64,000 bases of DNA from Flavobacterium tegetincola DSM 22377 (GTDB lineage Bacteria; Bacteroidota; Bacteroidia; Flavobacteriales; Flavobacteriaceae). This document shows, in pieces, positions 54,778-62,630 of this stretch; the stretch's first letter is position 1, and every line of letters starts with the position of its first letter. The translations under genes were made by a program, and so were the position numbers. Location: NCBI RefSeq assembly GCF_000425485.1, contig NZ_AUDN01000022.1:1-64000 (forward strand), read 5' to 3'. A model generated the notes under the pieces. It was not told where the DNA came from. It was given only the letters and a program-made list of their open reading frames with translations, and ran no database searches.

Positions 54778-56088
54778 TTATTTAGGCATTGAGGATACTC
54801 CACTTTTAGTATCCCATGTTCTATTACCAAATTGATGTTGGGTTGAATATTCCACTCCTGCTTTAATTGAACGCTGGTCATCGGCACTGTCAAGTTGCGG
54901 TGAATATCCGTTGCTGTCCGAATTCTTTAAACTATTGTAATGAGCTCCAGCCATAAGTGTTCCGGCACTAAATCCCATAGCAGACCCTGACGCTCCAAAT
55001 AGAAAATTACCAAAATTAAAGTGATTGTGAGCAGTGTTACTTCCATAAGGCAAGAAAAGATACGGGGTATATTTACCAAATTGACTTGCTGATGCTCCAC
55101 CAAAATTATTGGGTATCGCACCAACTGAAAAATCGAGTTTTCCTCCACCTATACCTTCTTTTTTCAGGTAATTCCAACTATCCTTGTTTTTTGAATCTAA
55201 AGCACCTGCTTCACCCAATATATCTCCTATCTTTTTATCGGTTACAATAATAAGATGAGTAATTGCTCCATCTTTAATTGCCTTCGAATCTGATTCAGGG
55301 TCGGCAAAATCAAAATTTATGGCATTTGAATACTCGTAAACTGTTGTTTTTCCCTTTTTGCTTTTAACTTTGCTATCTTGGTAATATCTTCCACTCCACG
55401 TTTCTTTACCATCGTCTTCAACTTTCCAAAAGGAACCGTTCGGTCTAAAAACAGCTAGAGAATCTCCTTTAACATCAACATAGAAGACTGGATTATTTTT
55501 TGTATAATGATATGGTGAAGTGTCAAGGTACTTTTCACTAAACCTATCTATTCGATTAAACCTGCCAATTGCTGGGTCGTATTCTCTCCAACCATAAGCA
55601 TAAGTATTCAAACCAAGTTCATCCTGATACTCCTTGCCGTTGTATTTATACTGATAATTACTTCTATCCACAGCAATTAATATAGGATCTGCTGAAACAT
55701 CTTTTCTAGTGTCATAAGCTCTTGTGTCAAGATTATAACTGTGTTTCAATCCAAATGGATAATAGTGGTTTTGTTCTAAAATTTTGAGTTCATTATTTTC
55801 TTCGGTATAACTTAATCTTAAGTTGCCTAAATGATCAGTGTAATTATAAACATAATTAAATTTATCTCCGTTCGTTACGCTCACATATCCTTCTGCTGTT
55901 GGGAAAAACTGCAATTCATTATTCTGATATTGAAAACCACCTACATAATCAACAGAAGTAAGCACTGTACTTTGCATAGCATTTGTTGTGGTTACCTTTT
56001 TAACCAACTTGACGCCAACAGCATTGTAAAGATAATTTATTTCATTTTGTCCAGTAAGGTTAAATTTAATTTTTGTCGTTAAAGACAT
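54778..56088 (-). CDS. Orphan Rhs core tip with C-terminal toxin-like domain
   Basis: 436 residues without a signal peptide. Residues 1-190 are the end of an Rhs/YD repeat shell (YNYTDHLGNLRLSY; YPFGLKHSYN) with the Rhs-associated core (YQYKYNGKEYQDELGLNTYAYGWREYDPAIGRFNRIDRFSEKY). After NPVFYVDVKGDS the C-terminus is variable-type: LDFSVGAIPNNFGGA, then NHFNFGNFLFGASGSAMGFS ... SADDQRSIKAGVEYS, resembling the polymorphic toxin type 44 (Ntox44) pattern. The N-terminal parts of a normal Rhs protein (over 1000 residues) are missing, and nothing Rhs-like lies upstream. It is thus a displaced tip cassette or a truncated gene. Confidence 0.85.
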   Translation of the reverse strand: MSLTTKIKFNLTGQNEINYLYNAVGVKLVKKVTTTNAMQSTVLTSVDYVGGFQYQNNELQFFPTAEGYVSVTNGDKFNYVYNYTDHLGNLRLSYTEENNELKILEQNHYYPFGLKHSYNLDTRAYDTRKDVSADPILIAVDRSNYQYKYNGKEYQDELGLNTYAYGWREYDPAIGRFNRIDRFSEKYLDTSPYHYTKNNPVFYVDVKGDSLAVFRPNGSFWKVEDDGKETWSGRYYQDSKVKSKKGKTTVYEYSNAINFDFADPESDSKAIKDGAITHLIIVTDKKIGDILGEAGALDSKNKDSWNYLKKEGIGGGKLDFSVGAIPNNFGGASASQFGKYTPYLFLPYGSNTAHNHFNFGNFLFGASGSAMGFSAGTLMAGAHYNSLKNSDSNGYSPQLDSADDQRSIKAGVEYSTQHQFGNRTWDTKSGVSSMPK

Positions 56089-56270
56089 TTTACTGAAAAA
56101 AACAGGCAGTAAATACTACATTGAAGCAAGAAAATAGTGATTGGAACGGCATCAAAAATTGTAAAAGAGTGAAATGAAATAGTGCAACTTTCCCAATGTG
56201 GTTGTGGGATTCTGATATCAATCGCTTGAAAAAATTTTCAGTTTGGTAATAGAAATTGTCCTTTTAAAAA

Positions 56271-57434
56271 CTAAATGTCTAACTCCATCAAAATACTCAC
56301 TGCATTACCACCAAAACCTACAGAATTGATTAAAACCGTTTTAATATCCTTTTTTTGATGTTGCTTTTCGCCAAAAGGAACGGGAATAAACTGATTGTGT
56401 TGCATCATTAACAAGCCTAATTCCATGCTCAAAAGTCCCGAAGTGGCAAAGGTATGCCCTGTTTTCCATTTATTTGTGGTTAAAAGTGGAAGGCTTTCGC
56501 CAAAGACATGCTGGATGGCTTTATATTCAGAGGAATCGCCTTTCATGGTTCCCGGAGCATGCATCACGATTGCATCCACGCTTTGTACCGAACTATTTTT
56601 AAGCGCCATTTTCATGGATTTTTTAAAACATTCAGCTTCAGTGGAAACAGAAACGCCGTGTTGCAAAACCTCGGTTGCATATCCAATTCCCGTAATGTAG
56701 GCTAATGCATTGCTTCGTTTTCCCAATTCTAATCCTACCGATGCTGCTCCTTCACCAAGAACCATGGAATTTCTAGTTTTAGTAAAATCCAAGGCACGAC
56801 AAGGAAAATCCGAAGGTGTATGGAACGCGTAAATTTTCATGGCTTTCATTTGTGCAATGGTAAACGGCGTTAAAGGTGCTTCACTTCCGCCGACTAAAAA
56901 CGCGTCTGCCATTCCAGCTCTCAACCACGCGACACCATTTAAAACCGCATGTAAACCGGTGGAACACGTGATGGAATGCGATAATTCTGGTCCTTCAGAT
57001 TGCAAATCATGCGCAACCCAAGAAGATATATTTCCCAAAGTTGTAGTTGGTGAAGCTAGTGTTTGTGCTTTTCCAGTTTCTAAAAATTCTTGAAAGTGAT
57101 TTTCAAATAAAGTGGTCGCACCACGGGAAGAACCCATGTTGATTCCGAAATCAGCTTTATCTTTCCAATTGGCTTGCAGAACCGCTTGTCGCGAAGTCCA
57201 AATTGCCATGAGAACAGTATCGTCAAGCGACTTGTATTTAGAATCGCTTTTGCGCAATTGTTCAATTAAGTGTTTGTTTTCTATTGATAAGGTGGCTGCA
57301 AATTCAGAGGCAGTTCCAAAAGATTTTGATTGGATAAAATGATGCGGTTGCAGGTAATTATCCCAAACTTCTTTGGAGTTATTTCCTAAGGGAGAAAGCG
57401 ATGAAAGTGCAGTGATGGCAATGGATTCTTGCAA
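56271..57434 (-). CDS. Beta-ketoacyl synthase (KAS I/II-like) in the biotin cluster
   Basis: A 387-residue thiolase-fold condensing enzyme. Catalytic Cys is in HSITCSTGLHAVLNG, the two His in VMHAPGTMKGDSSEY and KWKTGHTFATSG, with the C-terminal glycine loop NSVGFGGNAVSI. It is slightly shorter than FabF (about 410). The start is TTG at 57434. Being next to bioA, with bioD and bioF further on, it may build the pimeloyl chain for biotin, a role some bacteria give to BioZ (a KAS III); this is inference. It could also serve another lipid pathway. Confidence 0.88.
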   Translation of the reverse strand: MQESIAITALSSLSPLGNNSKEVWDNYLQPHHFIQSKSFGTASEFAATLSIENKHLIEQLRKSDSKYKSLDDTVLMAIWTSRQAVLQANWKDKADFGINMGSSRGATTLFENHFQEFLETGKAQTLASPTTTLGNISSWVAHDLQSEGPELSHSITCSTGLHAVLNGVAWLRAGMADAFLVGGSEAPLTPFTIAQMKAMKIYAFHTPSDFPCRALDFTKTRNSMVLGEGAASVGLELGKRSNALAYITGIGYATEVLQHGVSVSTEAECFKKSMKMALKNSSVQSVDAIVMHAPGTMKGDSSEYKAIQHVFGESLPLLTTNKWKTGHTFATSGLLSMELGLLMMQHNQFIPVPFGEKQHQKKDIKTVLINSVGFGGNAVSILMELDI

Positions 57435-57464
57435 AATAAAAGGATGTGGTAAAATGGAATTCCT

Positions 57465-57541
57465 AGCCCAGATAGCAGTGGTATCCTTTTTCCCGCTTCT
57501 TTAGCGGGGAAAAGATGTAGCGGATAGCTGGATCAAGCTCC
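57465..57541. repeat. Dispersed hairpin element between bioA and ketosynthase genes
   Basis: Reads AGCCCAGATAGCAGTGGTAT, then a stem CTTTTTCCCGCT/AGCGGGGAAAAG (57486-57514), then TAGCGGATAGCTGGATCAAG. I recall this frame (CCCAGATAG...GCGG..., hairpin of changing sequence, GCGGATAGC.GGAT.AAGCTCC) from many flavobacterial intergenic regions. It shares its last block with the element at 36988-37060. Confidence 0.65.
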
Positions 57542-57545
57542 AAAA

Positions 57546-58817
57546 TTAAACTATTTCGATGGCTTCTTCAATGGTGGCATACACTTTTAGCAATTGTTCA
57601 TCGGTGATGATGTACGGCGGTAAAATGTAGACAATATTTCCAACGGGACGCAAAATAACGCCTTTGTCGATGAAGAAATTGTAGAGTTTGTTTCGCATGG
57701 TTCCGTAATAACTTTCATTGGTTTCGGATTTGATTTGCACGGCAAATATTACGCCTAAAACCCTTGTTGTTACAACTCTTGGATGGTTTTTAATCTTTTC
57801 TTGAAAGGCCAAATGCTTGCTATTGACTCTACTGATGTTTGCTTGCATTTCGGGTTGTTCCAGTAATTTCATACTGGCTAAAGCTGCGGCACAACCGGTT
57901 GGATTTGCCGTAAACGTATGTCCGTGAAACAAGGCTTTATTGATATCGTCGTCGTAAAATGCGTCAAATAATTCTTGGGTAAACGTAGTCAATGCCATCG
58001 GGATGGTTCCGGCGGTTAATGCTTTTGACAAACAAATCATGTCAGGTTCTTGCTGTAAATAATTGCAAGCAAAGTTTTTACCGGTTTTTCCGAATCCCGT
58101 CATTACCTCATCGGCAATCGTTAAGACGTTATTTCTGTGGCAAATTTCTATCAACTGATCCAACGATTCTGGCGCATACATCACCATTCCAGCAGCTCCT
58201 TGAACGAGTGGCTCAAATATAAATGCTGCACAAGGTTTCGATTGTATGGCATTTTCCAAAGCGTCAAAACTGGCTTGTTCGTTTCCAAGAACGGGAACAG
58301 GAATGCGAATGACATCAATGAACATGCCTTCAAAAGCTTGGGTATAGAGCGAAATTCCGCTGGCTGCCATTGCGGCAAAAGTGTCGCCGTGAAAAGCATC
58401 TTCGAACGAAATGATCGTGGTGCGTTTTTCTCCTTTGTTATGAAAATATTGCAAAGCTACTTTAATTGCCACTTCCACAGCTGTTGAACCATTGTCAGAA
58501 AAAAACAACTTTTTCTGATTGGAAGGCAACATCGGAAGCAGTTTTTCGGCTACTTGAACAGCAGGTTGGTGTGTAAAACCGCCAAAAAGGACGTGCTCTA
58601 AAGTAGTGAGTTGTTTATAAATTGCATCGGCAACAAATGTATTGGAATGTCCAAAAGGATTGACCCACCACGAACCAATGGCGTCAATGTATTCTTTGCC
58701 GTCCTCGTCCCAAAGTAAAGCATCTTTTCCTCGGGAAATAGCAATTGGAGTAGCGGCAGTTTTATGTTGGGTATAGGGATGCCAAAGGTATTGGCGGTCT
58801 TTTTCGATAATGTTCAT
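57546..58817 (-). CDS. bioA: Adenosylmethionine-8-amino-7-oxononanoate aminotransferase
   Basis: A PLP enzyme that converts KAPA to DAPA with SAM as amino donor. 423 residues, class III aminotransferase: GSWWVNPFGHSN, SDNGSTAVEVAIKVALQY, FEDAFHGDTFAAMAASG, ADEVMTGFGKTGKNFA, and the PLP lysine in ICLSKALTAG. The leading RQYLWHPYTQHK is the BioA hallmark. Upstream is Uma2 then bioD; downstream is the ketosynthase. A TACCTTTG box ends five bases before the ATG, suggesting its own, nearly leaderless transcript. Confidence 0.95.
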   Translation of the reverse strand: MNIIEKDRQYLWHPYTQHKTAATPIAISRGKDALLWDEDGKEYIDAIGSWWVNPFGHSNTFVADAIYKQLTTLEHVLFGGFTHQPAVQVAEKLLPMLPSNQKKLFFSDNGSTAVEVAIKVALQYFHNKGEKRTTIISFEDAFHGDTFAAMAASGISLYTQAFEGMFIDVIRIPVPVLGNEQASFDALENAIQSKPCAAFIFEPLVQGAAGMVMYAPESLDQLIEICHRNNVLTIADEVMTGFGKTGKNFACNYLQQEPDMICLSKALTAGTIPMALTTFTQELFDAFYDDDINKALFHGHTFTANPTGCAAALASMKLLEQPEMQANISRVNSKHLAFQEKIKNHPRVVTTRVLGVIFAVQIKSETNESYYGTMRNKLYNFFIDKGVILRPVGNIVYILPPYIITDEQLLKVYATIEEAIEIV

Positions 58818-58821
58818 GCGG

Positions 58822-58829
58822 CAAAGGTA
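58822..58829 (-). promoter_or_regulatory. -7 box of bioA, almost touching the ATG
   Basis: TACCTTTG followed by CCGC and the bioA ATG (58817) on the reverse strand; same leaderless layout as tadA. Confidence 0.4.
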
Positions 58830-58872
58830 ATCAAAGCGAAAAGAAATGAAAGTCGGAAATTATAAGTTTACC

Positions 58873-59460
58873 TTAATTAAATAGTTCTGAAATAGTAAAA
58901 TCCAGTTGCGGAAATAGGGGACTTTTAATAATACTTTCTTCAATTAAAGGTTGTTGGCCTACGAAAATTCCGTCTTTTAAAACGTAAATGAGTATTGTTT
59001 TATCAGTGGGATTTACAAGCCAATATTCTAAAACGCCTGCTTCTTGGTACAATTCATATTTATGGGTCATTTCTTTTTTGGAATTCCCGGGCGATAAAAT
59101 TTCAATCATTAAATCTGGGGCTCCAATTGCACCACGAGAATCCAATTTATTCTCATCACAAACGACACATAAGTCGGGTTGAACTACTGTATAGATTTCA
59201 TTGTCACTTGTAGATTTTTTCTTGTCTAACAAACGAACATCAAAGGGACCTACAAAAAGATTGCAGGATTGATTTTTAAATATAGTCCACAGAATCCCGT
59301 GTATGTTACCAGCTACTTTCTGATGATATAAACTTGGCGCAGGACTCATTTTAAATATTTTGCCCTTATACAATTCCAATCGTTCTTGAAACATCCAAGT
59401 CAAATAATCCGCATAGGAATAGGTCTTGTTTAAATCTAATTGATTGATATCGTTGATCAT
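58873..59460 (-). CDS. Uma2-family (DUF820) putative endonuclease
   Basis: A 195-residue PD-(D/E)XK-fold protein from ATG 59460 (an in-frame TTG at 59478 is also possible). The family signature is clear: LELYKGKIFKMSPAPSLYHQ, VVQPDLCVVCDENKLDSRGA, the Asp-Glu-Lys-like core PDLMIEILSPGNSKKEMTHKYELYQEAGVLEYWLVNP. Uma2 proteins are widespread in Bacteroidota and cyanobacteria and have no firmly known role. Here the gene is inserted between bioD and bioA on the same strand, with no obvious link to biotin. Confidence 0.87.
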   Translation of the reverse strand: MINDINQLDLNKTYSYADYLTWMFQERLELYKGKIFKMSPAPSLYHQKVAGNIHGILWTIFKNQSCNLFVGPFDVRLLDKKKSTSDNEIYTVVQPDLCVVCDENKLDSRGAIGAPDLMIEILSPGNSKKEMTHKYELYQEAGVLEYWLVNPTDKTILIYVLKDGIFVGQQPLIEESIIKSPLFPQLDFTISELFN

Positions 59461-59499
59461 AGTTTCTTTTTTATTCAAATTTAATGAAAAATAGCTTTG

Positions 59500-60117
59500 T
59501 TACAACTTCAAAAGGTTTTCCCTCCAATTGTCTGCATATTCATTGATTACATTGGTGTCAAAATAGGGTTCTTGTTCTAATCTCCCAATAAAAGAAATTC
59601 CAGTTTTTGATAAAATAATGGATTCGGTTGCCTTGTTTTCTTCGCCGTTGAAAATGATTCCAGCGACAGGAATGTTTCTGTTTTGCAATGCTTCAATGGT
59701 CAATAAAGTGTGGTTGATGCTTCCCAAATAATGACGAGAAACTACAATCACTTTATAGTCGGGTTGAATTAAATCAATAATAGTTTCCGTAGTGTTTACA
59801 GGTACAAAAATGCCTCCAGCGCCTTCTATAACCAAATTGTTTTTTGTTTCTGGTTCGGTGATTTTCTTGATGTCAATGGTAATGCCATCCAGTTCTGCAG
59901 CATAATGTGGACTTGCCGGCGTATTTAGCGCGTAACTATTTTCAAAAAATTTGGTTTTCGAATTTGAAACGTAGGACTTGATTTTATGTGTGTCAGAGTG
60001 TTCCAAATCACCCGCTTGAATGGGTTTCCAGTAATCGGCTTTTAGTGCTTGAGTGATGATGGCGGAAACTATTGTTTTTCCAACGTCGGTGGAAATTCCT
60101 GTAACGAATATTTTCAT
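59500..60117 (-). CDS. bioD: ATP-dependent dethiobiotin synthetase
   Basis: Closes the ureido ring of biotin's precursor from DAPA, CO2 and ATP. 205 residues with the P-loop variant GISTDVGKTIVSA at residues 6-18, the substrate region YWKPIQAGDLEHSDT and VIEGAGGIFVPVN. Slightly short but complete. It is downstream of a TATTTTTG box with a leader of about 75 bases, so it likely starts the bioD - Uma2 transcript. Confidence 0.93.
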   Translation of the reverse strand: MKIFVTGISTDVGKTIVSAIITQALKADYWKPIQAGDLEHSDTHKIKSYVSNSKTKFFENSYALNTPASPHYAAELDGITIDIKKITEPETKNNLVIEGAGGIFVPVNTTETIIDLIQPDYKVIVVSRHYLGSINHTLLTIEALQNRNIPVAGIIFNGEENKATESIILSKTGISFIGRLEQEPYFDTNVINEYADNWRENLLKL

Positions 60118-60198
60118 GTCTTTTTTTTAACGGTTTTCTATTGTAAGTTTTCCTTAACTACTGCAGTTGAAATTAAATTTGCCATAGTGTTACGACTG

Positions 60199-60206
60199 CA
60201 AAAATA
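60199..60206 (-). promoter_or_regulatory. -7 box of bioD
   Basis: TATTTTTG on the reverse strand, 81 bases before the ATG. Confidence 0.45.
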
Positions 60207-60230
60207 AAGAAGACGTAGCAAAAAAGTTGG

Positions 60231-60845
60231 TTATTCTTCTCTTAATTCATCCAAAACGGACCTGATTTCTTTGGCATGTTTTCCGTAGAACGAATTGACC
60301 CACCATTCTAATGCGATTCCCATAAAAAGCATGCAGAAAATTACAATTGAGAATAAACCTATGATTTGTGAATTGGAAAATTCATTTATTTGAAACCCTG
60401 GAGTTTTAGAAAATTCAGCGTATAAAAATCCAATTAAAAACAAAATCATGAATGGCGTCAAGGCAAATCCAAATGTTTTATAGAGTTCCATATTGAGCCT
60501 AATGTCAAAATAGGTTTCGTATAAACTGTCTTTTGTTTTGAGTGCTATCGCATTCAATCTTTTGTAAAAGAAGTAAAACTTGGTAAAATAGTAGGCACAA
60601 ACTGCTGTAAAAAGGCTAAATAATAAGTAATATAAAACAGTGGTTTGTGGTGAAAAATGATACAGCAGCGGTATAAATCCCATGAACACAATTGAAAGAA
60701 TTTGATACCAAAACTCCTTTTTTAAGTTTTTTTTGATGGCATCTAATGGTGTATTGGCCGATTGTATTTTTTTTAAATCTGCAGGGACAATGACATTCTC
60801 TGTTTTTTCATTGTTCCACGCATTTTGTATATCGTTAAAATCCAT
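60231..60845 (-). CDS. Four-helix membrane protein, probable anti-sigma partner
   Basis: A 204-residue protein with a soluble N-terminus of about 45 residues (MDFNDIQNAWNNEKTENVIV) and about four membrane helices (near 48-68, 70-90, 125-145 and 160-185). Its start overlaps the end of the ECF sigma gene by 11 bases, the standard layout for an anti-sigma factor; there is no zinc (ZAS) motif HxxxCxxC. Binding to the sigma factor is inferred from position. Confidence 0.72.
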   Translation of the reverse strand: MDFNDIQNAWNNEKTENVIVPADLKKIQSANTPLDAIKKNLKKEFWYQILSIVFMGFIPLLYHFSPQTTVLYYLLFSLFTAVCAYYFTKFYFFYKRLNAIALKTKDSLYETYFDIRLNMELYKTFGFALTPFMILFLIGFLYAEFSKTPGFQINEFSNSQIIGLFSIVIFCMLFMGIALEWWVNSFYGKHAKEIRSVLDELREE

Positions 60846-61338
60846 AACCTTGATTTTTTATAATTTCTTTTAATTTTTCTTTTGCTCTATTTAATTTTAC
60901 GCGGGCGTTACCTTCTGAAATTCCTAGATTTGCTCCTATTTCTTTATGAGAAAAACCTTCGAGTTGATAGAATATAATTGCTTTGTCAATTTTCTCTAAT
61001 TGCTGCACTGCTTTATAGAAATGCTGTATCTGATCTTCTTTTATATGGGAGTCGCCTTCTTCCTCCTTAATATTATCAGAGGCAATTTCGTATTTGTCCA
61101 CTTTCCTTTTGTCTTTTTTTAAGAAAACAATTGCCGTATTTATCGCCACACGATACATCCAGGTTGAAAACTGACTTTCATTACGGAACGATTCGTACGA
61201 TTTCCAAAGTTGACAGATGATTTCTTGAAACAAATCTTGCTGATCGGCAATAGTGTCCATATACATCTTGGAAACTTTATACAAAATTCCTTTATGCTTC
61301 TCGATGCGGCTTAAAAATTCTTGCTCTTTTTCTTTCAA
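60835..61338 (-). CDS. ECF-type RNA polymerase sigma factor
   Basis: A 167-residue sigma-70 family protein with region 2 (IADQQDLFQEIICQLWKSYESFRNESQFSTWMYRVAINTA) and region 4 helix-turn-helix (LEGFSHKEIGANLGISEGNARVKLNRAKEKL). The only available start is TTG at 61338. It is seven bases after the TraB gene and overlaps the next gene by 11 bases. A candidate ECF promoter (TGTAAC - 13 - GTCTA) before the first gene of the operon suggests autoregulation. Confidence 0.9.
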   Translation of the reverse strand: MKEKEQEFLSRIEKHKGILYKVSKMYMDTIADQQDLFQEIICQLWKSYESFRNESQFSTWMYRVAINTAIVFLKKDKRKVDKYEIASDNIKEEEGDSHIKEDQIQHFYKAVQQLEKIDKAIIFYQLEGFSHKEIGANLGISEGNARVKLNRAKEKLKEIIKNQGYGF

Positions 61339-61345
61339 AACACTA

Positions 61346-62209
61346 CTAGTTCAATAATGGACGTACTCTATAACCTGCTTTTTTTAATAAATGCAATACG
61401 CCGTTTTCTCCTGCTAAATGTGCGGCACCAACAGCGATGAAACATGATTCTTTTTGCATTAGCGTGGGCAATTTGGTAACCCATTCTCTATTGCGTTTGT
61501 CAAGCATTTCATATTTGGTTTTCTTGTTCATTAATTTTTCGTCAATCATTTGCGAATAAAGCATTTCTATATTTTCCTCTTTATAGAAATTTACCGAAGC
61601 AGTTGTTTCTGCAATGCTTAATTCTGCTAGCATGCTCAGCATTTCATCAGTAGTGTATGCTTTTTCTATGGTGGAAAGTTGGGACTTAATTTTTTCCAAT
61701 CCAGCAATTTCCATATTTCGTTTTTTAGCATCGGCTACAAATTCCATTTCATAAAATTTTAAATCAGCACACCCAAAACTTTTCATAGACAAGATACTCA
61801 TTACTGCTGATAAACTATAGGAATTGAGTTGCTCGATTGAAAGTCCTTCTGTTTTTTTTAAAATTTCGTCTAATTTCGAAAATTGCTTTGCGTTAAGTGC
61901 TTTGTCTAAAGGCTCTTTTGCCGCCATCATACTTTGCATCGCAGCTAATTCAGTTGGGTCGGTCATGTCAATTTCTAAAACTAATTTTTTTGAGGATTGG
62001 AATGCATTTTTGACCTTTTCTGATAAAAAATAATCGGTAGCACAAATCATGTGAATAGTTCCATACACATAGGAAGGACTCGTTAATCCATTGCCCGAAA
62101 TTTCCCACAAGAGTGTGTTTTCTAATGCTGTTGATTTCGTTTGAGCTTGATGATTAATACTGTAAAAAAGAGTAATGACAGTTAAAGCTAATTTGAATAA
62201 ATGTTTCAT
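61346..62209 (-). CDS. TraB/GumN family protein
   Basis: A 287-residue secreted protein with a signal peptide ending NHQAQ (residue 22). It has the TraB/GumN GTIH motif (SYVYGTIHMIC) and the C-terminal GAAHL motif (FIAVGAAHLAGENG), both of which hold putative metal-binding residues of the Tiki-like peptidase fold. The family is thought to be metalloprotease-like, but bacterial members are uncharacterised. It leads into the ECF sigma factor gene, so it may be part of an envelope response. Confidence 0.87.
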   Translation of the reverse strand: MKHLFKLALTVITLFYSINHQAQTKSTALENTLLWEISGNGLTSPSYVYGTIHMICATDYFLSEKVKNAFQSSKKLVLEIDMTDPTELAAMQSMMAAKEPLDKALNAKQFSKLDEILKKTEGLSIEQLNSYSLSAVMSILSMKSFGCADLKFYEMEFVADAKKRNMEIAGLEKIKSQLSTIEKAYTTDEMLSMLAELSIAETTASVNFYKEENIEMLYSQMIDEKLMNKKTKYEMLDKRNREWVTKLPTLMQKESCFIAVGAAHLAGENGVLHLLKKAGYRVRPLLN

Positions 62210-62261
62210 GATATTGGTTTTTAAAATTGGAATGAATAGGATTATTGAAAATTTGAGGTGG

Positions 62262-62456
62262 TTATTTACTTAAATACGTTCGAAACCAAGCGGCAAGAGA
62301 CGCTACAAATAAACACGTCATTATGATTAACAATGCTGTATTGGGTTTGCCTGATATAAAATAATTGATGAGGGAAAAACTGAGTCCTAAAGTGGCAAGT
62401 GAAAGAAATACATAATGGAAGATTGTTCCTTTTGACAAAATAGATGTTGGTTTCAT
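62262..62456 (-). CDS. Small two-helix membrane protein, 64 residues
   Basis: MKPTSILSKGTIFHYVFLSL ... has two predicted membrane helices (about 14-32 and 38-57) and a basic C-terminal end. No family recognised. It is the first gene of the operon with TraB, sigma factor and the four-helix protein (52 bases before TraB). Confidence 0.6.
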   Translation of the reverse strand: MKPTSILSKGTIFHYVFLSLATLGLSFSLINYFISGKPNTALLIIMTCLFVASLAAWFRTYLSK

Positions 62457-62488
62457 AATAGTTTGAATTTTTGATTACCTCTCGTAAG

Positions 62489-62512
62489 TAGACAAACTAT
62501 TCAAACGTTACA
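62489..62512 (-). promoter_or_regulatory. Candidate ECF sigma-dependent promoter
   Basis: On the reverse strand TGTAAC (62507-62512), 13 bases, GTCTA (62489-62493), about 33 bases before the first ATG. GTAAC ... GTCTA elements occur upstream of ECF operons in Bacteroidota; no TAnnTTTG box is present here. Confidence 0.45.
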
Positions 62513-62630
62513 AAAAAACATAAATTTATTTAAAAGTATCTAAATTTAAAACGCGATTGCAGCGAATGACCCAGATATTCGCACTGTTTATAAGGTTTTG
62601 TGACTTCTCTATTTTTTCAAGAATTTGAAT

